DNA of 48,598 nt from JBKBXU01 sp046313675 (GTDB taxonomy: Bacteria > Bacteroidota > Bacteroidia > Cytophagales > Cytophagaceae). The notes under the pieces were generated by a model that did not search any database, was not told the DNA's origin, and saw nothing but the letters and a program-made list of their open reading frames with translations. The stretch is taken from NCBI GenBank assembly GCA_046313675.1, contig JBKBXU010000001.1:1-48598 (forward strand), in the 5' to 3' direction. This document shows positions 27,470 to 34,852 of the stretch, one piece after another; the stretch's first letter is position 1, and the number at the start of each line of letters is the position of its first letter. A program made the position numbers and the translations under genes.

Positions 27470-28093
27470 TTATAACGCATATCCTATATTAATCAATTCG
27501 GCTAGATTTTTTTCTGATAAGTTTTTTTCGTTTCTTAATAGCCCCAGCTTTCCTGTTACTTCTATCGTTAAGCCCTTAATATTATCCAGTGTGCTTAATA
27601 TACTTCTGGGGAATTCCTGGTGTATCAAAGCAGGCTTTTCTCCTACCAGATAATAGTTGCTGCTGAAACGGGGAAATTCTTTGAAGTCAATATCCATGCG
27701 GTTGACGAGATCAGCAATTTTATCCCCCAGGGTTTCCGGTTTCATATATACCTTTCCGATGTCTTTGGGAAGTTTGAATACCAAGACAGGTTCGACTTCT
27801 TCTATTTCAACTACACGTCTATGGTGTATGCTTCGTCCCTGCCGAATTATTTTGCTGTGTTTTTCAATAAGTAAAATCAGGAATGTTTTTCCTGGTGTAA
27901 TAAACTCAGTTACTTTATGAACATACAGTTTTTCGTAGACCTTAAGTGATTCGAATTTATCCAGTATCTTAACTCCTGTATCAAGTTTTTTATGCTGAAC
28001 TTTTATAGCTGGGTTAACTCTTTGCAGAACAGTTTCAAATACATTTTCAACAGACCGTTCTATTTGACGAAAACTATGATTGCTGTCATTCAT
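27470..28093 (-). CDS. Hypothetical cytoplasmic protein (DUF3137-like style)
   Basis: This 207-residue protein has no signal peptide or membrane helix. FPRFSSNYYLVGEKPALIHQ resembles the 'F-x-F/Y-YLV-x-G-x' signature of small conserved proteins that I link loosely to DUF3137-type sequences, where it is followed by a predicted beta-sheet (GLTIEVTGKLGLL here). The N-terminal part is helical. It heads a short minus-strand cluster of unknown genes. The family resemblance is by eye only. Confidence 0.6.
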   Translation of the reverse strand: MNDSNHSFRQIERSVENVFETVLQRVNPAIKVQHKKLDTGVKILDKFESLKVYEKLYVHKVTEFITPGKTFLILLIEKHSKIIRQGRSIHHRRVVEIEEVEPVLVFKLPKDIGKVYMKPETLGDKIADLVNRMDIDFKEFPRFSSNYYLVGEKPALIHQEFPRSILSTLDNIKGLTIEVTGKLGLLRNEKNLSEKNLAELINIGYAL

Positions 28094-28105
28094 TGAGGAA
28101 TAAAT

Positions 28106-28408
28106 TTACCAGTTTTTAAGAAGTTTATGTGTTTCTACATGACCCTCATTCCATAATTCCACATGATAAAGGCCAGGTAAGGTGGAGATATCAATTGGTG
28201 CGGATTCTTTAATGTGCTTTATATGCATAACCGTATTCCCCAAGGGCATCCATTATTTTAGACTTATTCCAGCGGCAATATTAGAAAACGCTACGGTATG
28301 ATTGGCAGGATTAGGATAGGCTATGCTTTTACTTTTAGAATGGCTTAGCCTTGATCTTCCCTGCAAGCAGTCGCTTTGAACATAGTTTGTAAAAAAATTG
28401 GCCATATT
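28106..28408 (-). pseudogene. Orphan, decayed T9SS type A sorting domain
   Basis: The first frame reads SIAYPNPANHTVAFSNIAAG and ISLK, then stops. The next frame resumes at VMHIKHIKES and reads PIDISTLPGLYHVELWNEGH and HKLLKNW to a stop at 28106. Restoring one A in CTAAAATAATGG and dropping one G in CTTGGGGAAT gives a complete type A sorting domain (SLKIMDALGNTVMHIKHIKE). The rest of the exported protein is missing upstream, where the TonB-C-like gene ends. This is the tail of a lost secreted-protein gene. Confidence 0.75.
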
Positions 28409-28457
28409 CCGGGTCCGGTTATTCAATGTGGTTTTTAGCAGATGCATTATAGGTAAG

Positions 28458-28859
28458 TTACTCAAAAAAAGACAGGTTGTCTTCATTTTCTTTTATTTTT
28501 TTCCATGTAGGCAGTTGCTGATGTTTGACTTTATAAATCACCTGTCCTATGCTGAAATCCGGAGCTTTGGTGTAGATTATTCTTTCAAACATCAATTGTC
28601 TTGATGCTGATTTATAATACTTAACCACTTTGGGACTGACATTCGACTGGACCTCATGTATGCTTGAAACATACCCTTCCTTGTTTACTGAAATTTTCAG
28701 AACAATGGTTCCTGATTCATTGAAGGTTTTGGTGATAAGTGGCAGATTTATTGGTTGCCAGCCATACAAATGTAAAGTTATTTCTTCACTGCTTGGGCTG
28801 AAAGAGCTGAAAATAGTAAATACTATTATTAATGACAGTTTGATGAAAAAGTGTTTCAT
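28458..28859 (-). CDS. Periplasmic TonB C-terminal-like protein
   Basis: This 133-residue protein has a signal peptide (residues 1-20). Most of the rest resembles the TonB/energy-transducer C-terminal fold: GTIVLKISVNKEGYVSSIHE is the usual 'G-x-I-V-L-x-F-V-I-x-x-x-G-x-V' strand pair, followed by a helix (VVKYYKSASRQL) and the final strand IGQVIYKVKH. There is no N-terminal membrane anchor with Pro-rich linker, so it is not a complete TonB. It may be a soluble periplasmic partner. It lies 1 base after the upstream DUF218 gene stop region, so the two are likely co-transcribed. Confidence 0.7.
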   Translation of the reverse strand: MKHFFIKLSLIIVFTIFSSFSPSSEEITLHLYGWQPINLPLITKTFNESGTIVLKISVNKEGYVSSIHEVQSNVSPKVVKYYKSASRQLMFERIIYTKAPDFSIGQVIYKVKHQQLPTWKKIKENEDNLSFFE

Positions 28860-28860
28860 A

Positions 28861-29643
28861 TTATTTTCTCCCCTTTATTTCCTTATATTCCGAATGCAAG
28901 CTTACTAATCGTTCAAAAGCGCTTAATACCTCCTCCGGAATTTGTACATGAACAATGAAGTTTTTCCCATTGGGTCCATATCCATTTTTGTCATCTTTTA
29001 GTCGTGGTATTTCACCTAATATTAAATCTAAAAATCTTTCATATGAAAACTGCTCATTCATTTTATTGTTTTGAAATTTCAGGTTTTCATTGAGTAAAGG
29101 GATATATGGGGCATAGCTTATGAACAAAGTTTTTTCATTTTCCCATTCTTTTAGAAAAGAAGCATGGGTTCGCTGTTGCAACGTTGGATCCTGAATCAGT
29201 ATCACTGACTCGGGCGCCAGATCCTTTTCTTTCAATACGAGAAGTGACTCTCGAGCGTTCGATCCACAATTGGTTGACTCAATTTCCAGGATTAGTTGAT
29301 TCTTCAGGCTTTTATCATGATACAGAATTACCTGTTCCAGGATTTCTGCTTCTGATTTGCCAGTTACGAATAAGTTTTTAAATCTTTCGTCTTTCTGAAT
29401 GTTTTCAATCAGGTACTTTGTGGAATGTCCGATTCCTCCGGAAATCATCAGGTGTTTTCCCAAGCCATCCTTCAATGCTTGCGCCGCAAGTTCGGCTGTA
29501 TAAGTATTGCTGTTCCCCAACAGCATGATCATGTCTGCCTGTTTGATGCGGTACTTTGTAAACAGCTCTTCACTGCTTAAGCAGGGTACGTCTCTTCTGG
29601 AGAGAAAGCTTGTTATGGAATTAATTTCTTTATACATAATCAC
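28861..29643 (-). CDS. YdcF/DUF218 family protein
   Basis: This 260-residue protein shows the DUF218 (ElyC/SanA/YdcF) signature. ADMIMLLGNSNTYTAELAAQ and LISGGIGH-like LMISGGIGHSTKYLIENI are followed by ESTNCGSNARESLLVLKE, the region that in the family is 'E-x-x-S-x-N-T-x-E-N'. RTHASFLKEW matches the downstream conserved segment. It has no membrane segment, so it resembles cytosolic YdcF, which binds S-adenosylmethionine, rather than membrane-bound SanA. Function in this organism is unknown. Start may be Met1 or Met3 (MYKEI). Confidence 0.85.
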   Translation of the reverse strand: MIMYKEINSITSFLSRRDVPCLSSEELFTKYRIKQADMIMLLGNSNTYTAELAAQALKDGLGKHLMISGGIGHSTKYLIENIQKDERFKNLFVTGKSEAEILEQVILYHDKSLKNQLILEIESTNCGSNARESLLVLKEKDLAPESVILIQDPTLQQRTHASFLKEWENEKTLFISYAPYIPLLNENLKFQNNKMNEQFSYERFLDLILGEIPRLKDDKNGYGPNGKNFIVHVQIPEEVLSAFERLVSLHSEYKEIKGRK

Positions 29644-29790
29644 CCTAATCTGTTACAAAATACTTGCTGGAAAAATTTTGATATATAATAACATAAATAT
29701 ACATACAGCTGTGCTAACCTTGTAAAATAAATCCCATAATAGTACCTGATGTTTCCGCCTTTTTCTTTATATTGATAGAAAAAAACTGAA

Positions 29791-30252
29791 ATGAAAACCT
29801 ATAAATTAAATCCGGTGTATCTGGTAATTGCATTATTACTAACAAGCACCTCTTTGTTTGCCCAGCAGGACCAGGAAGAAATCTTTGATGAAATTTCTGA
29901 AAATGTCCAGGCAATTAACACCCGCTATGAGCGCATCAATACCAGCAAGAATGTTAATTACAAGCAATATGCCGGTGGATTAGACAGCCTTTATAACAAC
30001 ATTCAGCAGCAATATGCACTGCTTCAGAAGAAACAAAATCCTAAAGAGAAGGAACTGGTAAAAGCAAATAAACAAGCCCTGGACAAGATCTATGAAAATG
30101 CTTCCAAGCATCTGGATGGGATTAAAGCGGAAGCCAACAAACCTAAGCCAAATGAAATGAAAATTAAGCAGTTGTCAAAGCTGTTTGTAAGTCAACTCCA
30201 GGAAGCTCAGGTACAAAATACAGACGCCCGCAAAAAACTCGGGAAGAAGTAA
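29791..30252 (+). CDS. Small secreted helical protein
   Basis: This 153-residue protein has a signal peptide (residues 1-25, ending LFAQQ). The mature protein is almost entirely charged and helical, with long heptad-like segments (NVQAINTRYERINTSKNVNY; ELVKANKQALDKIYENASKH). It is therefore a periplasmic coiled-coil protein of unknown function. It is a single-gene unit with a strong terminator 8 bases after its stop codon. Confidence 0.75.
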   Translation: MKTYKLNPVYLVIALLLTSTSLFAQQDQEEIFDEISENVQAINTRYERINTSKNVNYKQYAGGLDSLYNNIQQQYALLQKKQNPKEKELVKANKQALDKIYENASKHLDGIKAEANKPKPNEMKIKQLSKLFVSQLQEAQVQNTDARKKLGKK

Positions 30253-30260
30253 TTGTCATC

Positions 30261-30300
30261 AACCCCGGAAGTCCTCAAGCTTTCCGGGGTTATGTTTTTT
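30261..30300 (+). terminator. Rho-independent terminator
   Basis: AACCCCGGAA (30261-30270) pairs perfectly with TTCCGGGGTT (30282-30291) around GTCCTCAAGCT. ATGTTTTTT follows. Confidence 0.9.
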
Positions 30301-30502
30301 GATAGCCACACTATAAAGCCTTTCTGAATTGTTTTTTTATCACTAAATATATTCAGACAGCAGGATCTTGAAGAGCTGAGTATCCCTTCCTTTAACATGG
30401 AGGTGTCCCTTAAAGTGTTGCTGTTGCCTATCCCGATCATAGGAAAGAGTCGTCCAGAGCAGCACATGAAAGGTTTAAGGGTGGGTGACAATGGATCTAA
30501 AA

Positions 30503-31252
30503 TTAAAAATCAGGCTTAGAGGGATTATTCAGTTTGGCCTGCCTTGTTAAATTGTAGTTTATCCCTAAAGAAAGGTTAACTCCGGAAGCATAGGACCATA
30601 CCCTGGCTCGGTAGGTATGCTCAGGTTGTGCATGGAAATAATATTGAATGGAAGACTCTGAAAACTTCGCAAGGCCCTGCATATAAAAGATGCTTAAATT
30701 GTATTCCAACCTTTTCTTTGGACCGGAATAGGTAAGACGGCTTCCGAATTCCAAAGAGAAAGAAATTCCGGGTAAGCTTTCCTGGTAATATGAGATGGTA
30801 GCTGAATCCTGCCTGCTATGCATGTAATTTGTCAGGGTGGTGTTGGAACTTTGGTTGGAAGGTCCTTTAAAATGTCCTCTAATGCCGATGTATGGCTTCC
30901 AGCTAAAATTGTTAAAGGAAATGTTTCCCATAATTCTAAATGGAATATCCCGTGAAGCGTATCCAGTGGTAATAAAGCTTACTTCATTAAATGCTGAATA
31001 TCGGTAAGAAATAAATTTTACGTAGCCAACTTCCCATATCAGGTTTTCTGAAATGTTTCCTCCTAAACGTAAACCGGGAGAGAATTGGATTCGGTTGTAT
31101 TGGTCGTGCCTTATGTCGATGTAGTTGCCGGGGTCATCTACCTGAAAAAGGCCATAATGGAAATTCGCTTCCAGGCCGAAATATAAACCATTTTGCGGAA
31201 AGGCTTTTAAGCTTAAAAATAGAAATATGAGTAGTAGATAAGGTTTATTCAT
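30503..31252 (-). CDS. Outer-membrane beta-barrel-type protein
   Basis: This 249-residue protein has a signal peptide (residues 1-20, ending KAFPQ). The mature part is a series of amphipathic strands (GLYFGLEANFHYGLF, IWEVGYVKFISYRYSA, SFSLEFGSRLTYSG, GVNLSLGINYNL), as in small outer-membrane porin-like barrels. Function unknown. It is paralogous in its last strands to the short ORF at 31245-31586, which overlaps its start by 8 bases. Confidence 0.75.
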   Translation of the reverse strand: MNKPYLLLIFLFLSLKAFPQNGLYFGLEANFHYGLFQVDDPGNYIDIRHDQYNRIQFSPGLRLGGNISENLIWEVGYVKFISYRYSAFNEVSFITTGYASRDIPFRIMGNISFNNFSWKPYIGIRGHFKGPSNQSSNTTLTNYMHSRQDSATISYYQESLPGISFSLEFGSRLTYSGPKKRLEYNLSIFYMQGLAKFSESSIQYYFHAQPEHTYRARVWSYASGVNLSLGINYNLTRQAKLNNPSKPDF

Positions 31253-31586
31253 TCTTATATTGGTTAAACTGTAGTTTATCCTGACGGCTACGTACCAAAG
31301 GCAAATTCAGGGCAAGTGATATGGAAAGATTAGAACCTCTGGTGCTAAGTGTTTTGGTAATAATACTTCCGTTTTCAATATAAGCGGGTATAATGTAGTT
31401 GTGCATTCTGTAGCCCCTGGTCATGCTTACCATCATGATAAGTTTTCGATCTTTTCTTAAGTCTCGTTCAATTCCGACACCTATAGCAATAGCTGGGTTT
31501 AATGTGCGTAAAGTTTCTAATTGGGGTGAAAGGGAATCTTCCTCATGTAATCTGCCACCATTTCCCGAAGTTCTGAGAAATGCCAA
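31245..31586 (-). CDS. C-terminal fragment of an outer-membrane protein
   Basis: This 113-residue frame lacks a signal peptide. It ends with strands similar to those of the downstream barrel protein (SNLSISLALNLPLVRSRQDK against VNLSLGINYNLTRQAK). Its N terminus starts abruptly with SGNGGRLHEEDS-type low-structure sequence, about 160 bases from the REP/RAYT region. I read it as the 3' end of a paralogue whose 5' part was lost, perhaps through the neighbouring repeats. It could alternatively be a short intact gene. Confidence 0.5.
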   Translation of the reverse strand: MAFLRTSGNGGRLHEEDSLSPQLETLRTLNPAIAIGVGIERDLRKDRKLIMMVSMTRGYRMHNYIIPAYIENGSIITKTLSTRGSNLSISLALNLPLVRSRQDKLQFNQYKNE

Positions 31587-31802
31587 ACCACCCTCCGAAA
31601 AATGAAGGTGTAATGATATTTATAAAATATTTTATCTGCAATTATTTTATGGTTTTTTTGGAATAAGTAATATTTATTGGGTATGGTTGAAAAAAGTAAG
31701 ATCTAGAAATATAGAAAGTGCTTGCTAATTTTTCTGGTATGCCGTAAAGATCTAAAGCCTGAAAAGGCTGTCATTATCTTTGAGATATAACAGAGTTACG
31801 TT

Positions 31803-31877
31803 GGAATTAGCTAGCCGCTGAGGTTAAGCTAACGCTGGAAGGGATCAAAACCCTTCCAGCGATTCCAGCGCTGGAAT
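31803..31877 (+). repeat. REP element, type A copy 1
   Basis: TTAGCT (31807-31812)/AGCTAA (31827-31832) forms a head hairpin. CGCTGGAAGGG (31833-31843)/CCCTTCCAGCG (31851-31861) forms a perfect 11-base stem with loop ATCAAAA. ATTCCAGCGCTGGAAT (31862-31877) is a perfect 16-base palindrome. Confidence 0.9.
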
Positions 31878-32005
31878 GAAATGCGTTCATCAATTTTTTA
31901 AGGATCAGAGCATTAAAACCAATATATATATTTGGTGTCTTTTTATATGAGATAAGGATCTAAAAAGAATATTGTAGCTGTTTTTTTTAGAATCGTAGAA
32001 AAAAA

Positions 32006-32064
32006 CCAGCCTGCCAAGGTTAAAGCTGCCGCTGGAAGGGTTCAAAACCCCTTCCAGCGTTGGA
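32006..32064 (+). repeat. REP element, type B copy 1
   Basis: It begins CCAGCCTGCCAAGGTTAAAG with head arms CAGC/GCTG. Its main stem is CGCTGGAAGGG (32030-32040)/CCCTTCCAGCG (32049-32059) around TTCAAAAC. Confidence 0.88.
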
Positions 32065-32183
32065 TAGAAGAAACCTATTTATCAATTACTCTGGATCCAG
32101 GTCTTAAGGACATCAGCATTCTATTGGTATGGTTTTTTAAGGGATGGTCGTATAAGATTTATTGCCATTTCCATAGTGACAAT

Positions 32184-32258
32184 GAAATTAGCTAGCCGCC
32201 GAGGTTAAGCTAACGCTGGAAGGGATCAAAACCCTTCCAGCGATTCCAGCGTTGGAAT
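32184..32258 (+). repeat. REP element, type A copy 2
   Basis: Same layout as copy 1: TTAGCT at 32188, stem CGCTGGAAGGG (32214-32224)/CCCTTCCAGCG (32232-32242), loop ATCAAAA. The trailing palindrome has one change (ATTCCAGCGTTGGAAT). Confidence 0.9.
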
Positions 32259-32381
32259 GAAATAAGATTATAAGTTTCTAATAATCAGAGCATTAAAATC
32301 AATATATATTTGGTGTCTTTTTATATGAGATAAGAATCTAAAAAGAATATTGTAGCTGTTTTTTTTAGAATCGTAGAGGAA

Positions 32382-32442
32382 AACCAGCCTGCCGAGGTTA
32401 AAGCTGCCGCTGGAAGGGTTCAAAACCCCTTCCAGCGTTGGA
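32382..32442 (+). repeat. REP element, type B copy 2
   Basis: Nearly identical to B copy 1 (CCTGCCGAGG instead of CCTGCCAAGG). Stem CGCTGGAAGGG (32408-32418)/CCCTTCCAGCG (32427-32437). It ends 100 bases before the RAYT start codon. Confidence 0.88.
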
Positions 32443-32541
32443 TAGAAACAAGTTAACAGAATTTCTGATATTTTTTCATTAAATGTATTGCTGGTTATAG
32501 TAACCATTTTATATTTAGTTTATTCAACTAATTTTCCAGCA

Positions 32542-33153
32542 ATGACTAAAACCAGAATTCCTCTTGAACCAGATGAGGTTTATCATGTTTGGACACATGC
32601 CAATGGTTCTGAAAATCTTTTTCGTACCGATGAAAACTTCCGGTATTTTTTAGAAAAGTATAGCCTATATCTACATTCGGTTGTAGAAACCTTTGCTTAT
32701 TGTCTGATGCCTAATCACCTTCACCTTATGGTAAAAGTGCGATCAGAACAAGAATTGCGATCTCTTCCAAAATTCAAGACCTTAAAAGAGCCAGAGTTTC
32801 CTAAAGCTGTTAGCCTTAGGTTTTCACATTTGTTTAATTGTTATACACAGTCATATAATCGGAAATATGAGCGAAAAGGAAGTTTATTTATAGATAGTTT
32901 TCACCGGAAGAAAATAAATTCGGATGAATACTTTACTTCTCTAATTGCATATATTCACAATAATCCAATTCACCATGGCTTTGTAAAAGATTTAAATGAC
33001 TGGCCTTACTCCTCCTGGCATGCGTATTTATCCGATAAACATACCAGGATAAATAGAAAAGAAGCTCTTGAGTGGTTTGGAGGCAAAGAAACGTTTATCA
33101 AAACTCACCAGGATCTAAAGCCTGAAAAGTTTGCTAATATCTTTGAGATATAA
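32542..33153 (+). CDS. REP-associated tyrosine transposase (RAYT)
   Basis: This 203-residue HUH-type enzyme has the family pattern: N-terminal YHVWTHANGSENLF, LMPNHLHLMV with metal-binding His59 and His61, and SLIAYIHNNPIHHGF with the expected catalytic Tyr137. The C-terminal SSWHAYL is also typical. It should cut and join single-stranded REP DNA. The start at 32542 (MTKTRIPLEP) is chosen because it matches the family; the longer frame from 32488 adds a hydrophobic, unrelated N terminus. Type A and B REPs lie on both sides. All key residues are present, so it may be active. Confidence 0.92.
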   Translation: MTKTRIPLEPDEVYHVWTHANGSENLFRTDENFRYFLEKYSLYLHSVVETFAYCLMPNHLHLMVKVRSEQELRSLPKFKTLKEPEFPKAVSLRFSHLFNCYTQSYNRKYERKGSLFIDSFHRKKINSDEYFTSLIAYIHNNPIHHGFVKDLNDWPYSSWHAYLSDKHTRINRKEALEWFGGKETFIKTHQDLKPEKFANIFEI

Positions 33154-33163
33154 CAGAGTTACG

Positions 33164-33230
33164 TTGGAATTAGCTAGCCGCTGAGGTTAAGCTAACGCTG
33201 GAAGGGGTCAAAACCCTTCCAGCGGTTCCT
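33164..33230 (+). repeat. REP element, type A copy 3
   Basis: It starts 11 bases after the RAYT stop codon. Head TTAGCT at 33170, stem CGCTGGAAGGG (33196-33206)/CCCTTCCAGCG (33214-33224). The trailing ATTCCAGC palindrome is missing; sequence changes abruptly after GCGGTTCC into the remains of a coding region. Confidence 0.88.
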
Positions 33231-33231
33231 C

Positions 33232-33361
33232 GTGGATATAAGGTTATTGCTTCATCATATGCTCCTTGCCTGAATTTCACATCAGCAGGTTCTGAATAGT
33301 CAATAATTTGAGCTTGGCAAATGGTGGTGATAAATAAGAATGATATATACAGATATATTTC
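33232..33361 (-). pseudogene. Remnant: signal peptide and N terminus of a secreted protein
   Basis: A minus-strand frame reads EIYLYISFLFITTICQAQ, a signal peptide lacking only its first residues. It continues IIDYSEPADVKFRQGAYDEA with ITLY, a TPR-like start seen in secreted TPR proteins, and then runs straight into the REP hairpin. In frame, its 5' end meets the stop codon of the methyltransferase gene. It is truncated on both sides. The REP insertion probably destroyed it. Confidence 0.55.
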
Positions 33362-33364
33362 AGA

Positions 33365-34033
33365 TTACTCTTTGCCTGGTTTGTCACCTATGATTACCCA
33401 ACTTTTCAATACATGTTTTTCCCCATTGAATTCAATCGGAGGGTCTGATTGTTCTTTTATAGTTACGTTTTCAAAGCCTGCTTTTTCCAGAAGGTCAATA
33501 GCATCTTGCTGTTCATAAAGTGTAAAACCGAATTTCGTGGCAGGTATTTTTTCTGCTTCTTTTTTGGGGCGTATGCCTATAAAAACACGGTGCCCGGGTT
33601 TCAACACCCTCAATATTTCCTTAGCATTCTCCAATGGATCAGGCCAGAAATAAAGCGTATTAATTGTACAAATTGCATCAAAGGTATCATTACCAAAGGG
33701 GAGTGATTCTACACTTGCGTGCAATAATTCTATATCGCCCCTATCTATATGTTCCTTTAATATTTCTTGTCCTTCCTCAACCATATCCATAGAAAAATCT
33801 ATGCCTGTAAGTTTAATGTTGCTCGCTTTGTTGAGCAGCTCAGGCATAAGGCGGCCATTTCCAAAGCCAATTTCAAGAATGTGCTGCCCGTCCTCAGGAT
33901 TAATAGTTGCATAGGTAAACCCCGTAATATAACGGTTGGTATTATTGAGCATTTCAGCTACTTTTCGTCCATATTCCCCTTCTGGTTTTCTAAGGTTGGC
34001 GGCAAGTTCTTTAGGGTCTGTTTTTTGTGTCAT
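33365..34033 (-). CDS. Class I SAM-dependent methyltransferase
   Basis: This 222-residue protein has the UbiE/COQ5-like class I methyltransferase fold. Motif I is HILEIGFGNGRLMPEL (about residues 51-66), with acidic TGIDFSMDMVE as motif II. DIELLHASVESLPFGNDTFD is the adenine-side motif and LRVLKPGHRVFI the post-III motif. Substrate is unknown; no quinone or sterol genes are adjacent. Its start overlaps the stop of the upstream membrane protein gene by 4 bases (ATGA), so the two are co-translated. Confidence 0.9.
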   Translation of the reverse strand: MTQKTDPKELAANLRKPEGEYGRKVAEMLNNTNRYITGFTYATINPEDGQHILEIGFGNGRLMPELLNKASNIKLTGIDFSMDMVEEGQEILKEHIDRGDIELLHASVESLPFGNDTFDAICTINTLYFWPDPLENAKEILRVLKPGHRVFIGIRPKKEAEKIPATKFGFTLYEQQDAIDLLEKAGFENVTIKEQSDPPIEFNGEKHVLKSWVIIGDKPGKE

Positions 34034-34701
34034 ACATCAAGAAGGTCAAAAATAATTTTTCCAAAAAATACAACAGGAGCCACAATGATGCCTATTATAA
34101 AGATATTTTTTCCATCTTTTCTATTCTCCTCATTATAAACATACACCTTTTCTCCCGTGGGCAAGGTTTTTTTTAATGTCCATAAATAATATCCTATAAA
34201 TATGCCAATTATTCCGCCAGCGACAGCAAGTAAATAGCCTATAATAATCCATTGATTTTGAAGGTTCTCAGGCTTGGATAGATCCTCAAGTCGTTTCTTT
34301 CGCAGCCCTTCAAGTTCTTCCGGCGTGATCTTTTGCCCTCTTCCCGCAAGGATTTTTTGAGCCAGTTTATAATCAAAAGCGCTCCATTCGTCTTTTTTTA
34401 AAAGTATCTCATACAATTCTTCATTTGAAAAACTGAACAGATAATGATTTTTATCCAGATCAGCTAAAGGTATTTCTGATTCTGATTCCAAAAGTTTATT
34501 CGCTTTTTCAAAATCCTCCTGCTTAATCTTTAGCTGCACCTCGTTTTGTGAAGTATTTGCTGAAAATGTTATATCTACGGCTGCTGAATTGTCTTCAAGT
34601 ATATACTCAATCCCTATTTCATGGAGTCTCTCGGCCATAGATTTTGCTGAAAAAGGATCTGGGAATCGTTTAAAAACGGAATATGTGTTTTGCTCCTTCA
34701 T
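34030..34701 (-). CDS. DUF2007-like membrane protein
   Basis: This 223-residue protein begins with a putative signal-transducing (DUF2007-type) domain: VFKRFPDPFSAKSMAERLHE and GIEYILEDN, the usual 'switching between two short forms' pattern with the VQLKIKQEDFEKANKLL helix. A charged linker leads to two membrane helices (about residues 150-175 and 197-218). Function unknown. It is coupled to the methyltransferase gene downstream. Confidence 0.75.
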   Translation of the reverse strand: MKEQNTYSVFKRFPDPFSAKSMAERLHEIGIEYILEDNSAAVDITFSANTSQNEVQLKIKQEDFEKANKLLESESEIPLADLDKNHYLFSFSNEELYEILLKKDEWSAFDYKLAQKILAGRGQKITPEELEGLRKKRLEDLSKPENLQNQWIIIGYLLAVAGGIIGIFIGYYLWTLKKTLPTGEKVYVYNEENRKDGKNIFIIGIIVAPVVFFGKIIFDLLDV

Positions 34702-34852
34702 AAAAAACAGGCTTGCCTGGACTTATTGGCTTTACGTAAAGTACTATTTGTTTTTATAATTCTCATAATAGTAAAAATATTTGCTAATTTTACCTATTAT
34801 AACTAAATATATTTTCTTGATATATATTGCAAACTAATTAAACCTAAATATC

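Larger units (their letters stand above)
31749..33230 (+). mobile_element. REPtron: RAYT gene with five REP-like elements
   Basis: The region contains a RAYT (REP-associated tyrosine transposase) gene (32542-33153), five REP-like hairpins that all share the CGCTGGAAGGG...CCCTTCCAGCG stem, a tandem duplication of an A-B hairpin unit, and a second copy of the last 42 bases of the RAYT gene plus its following hairpin (31749-31843, matching 33112-33206). RAYTs are HUH-like enzymes related to IS200/IS605 transposases that are normally domesticated and mobilise or process REPs. All copies lie in the same orientation. Confidence 0.85.

Noticed and set aside
30207..30491. 94-codon minus-strand ORF
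   Set aside because: It runs antisense through the end of the 29791 gene and its terminator, and has no recognisable content.
30300..30500. Plus-strand open frame with LLPIPIIGKSRPEQHMKG
   Set aside because: It has no start codon and no recognisable family; it lies after a terminator and is too short to support.
31749..33230. CRISPR array
   Set aside because: The repeats are long palindromic hairpins of two types with unequal, partly duplicated spacers, and a RAYT gene rather than cas genes accompanies them.
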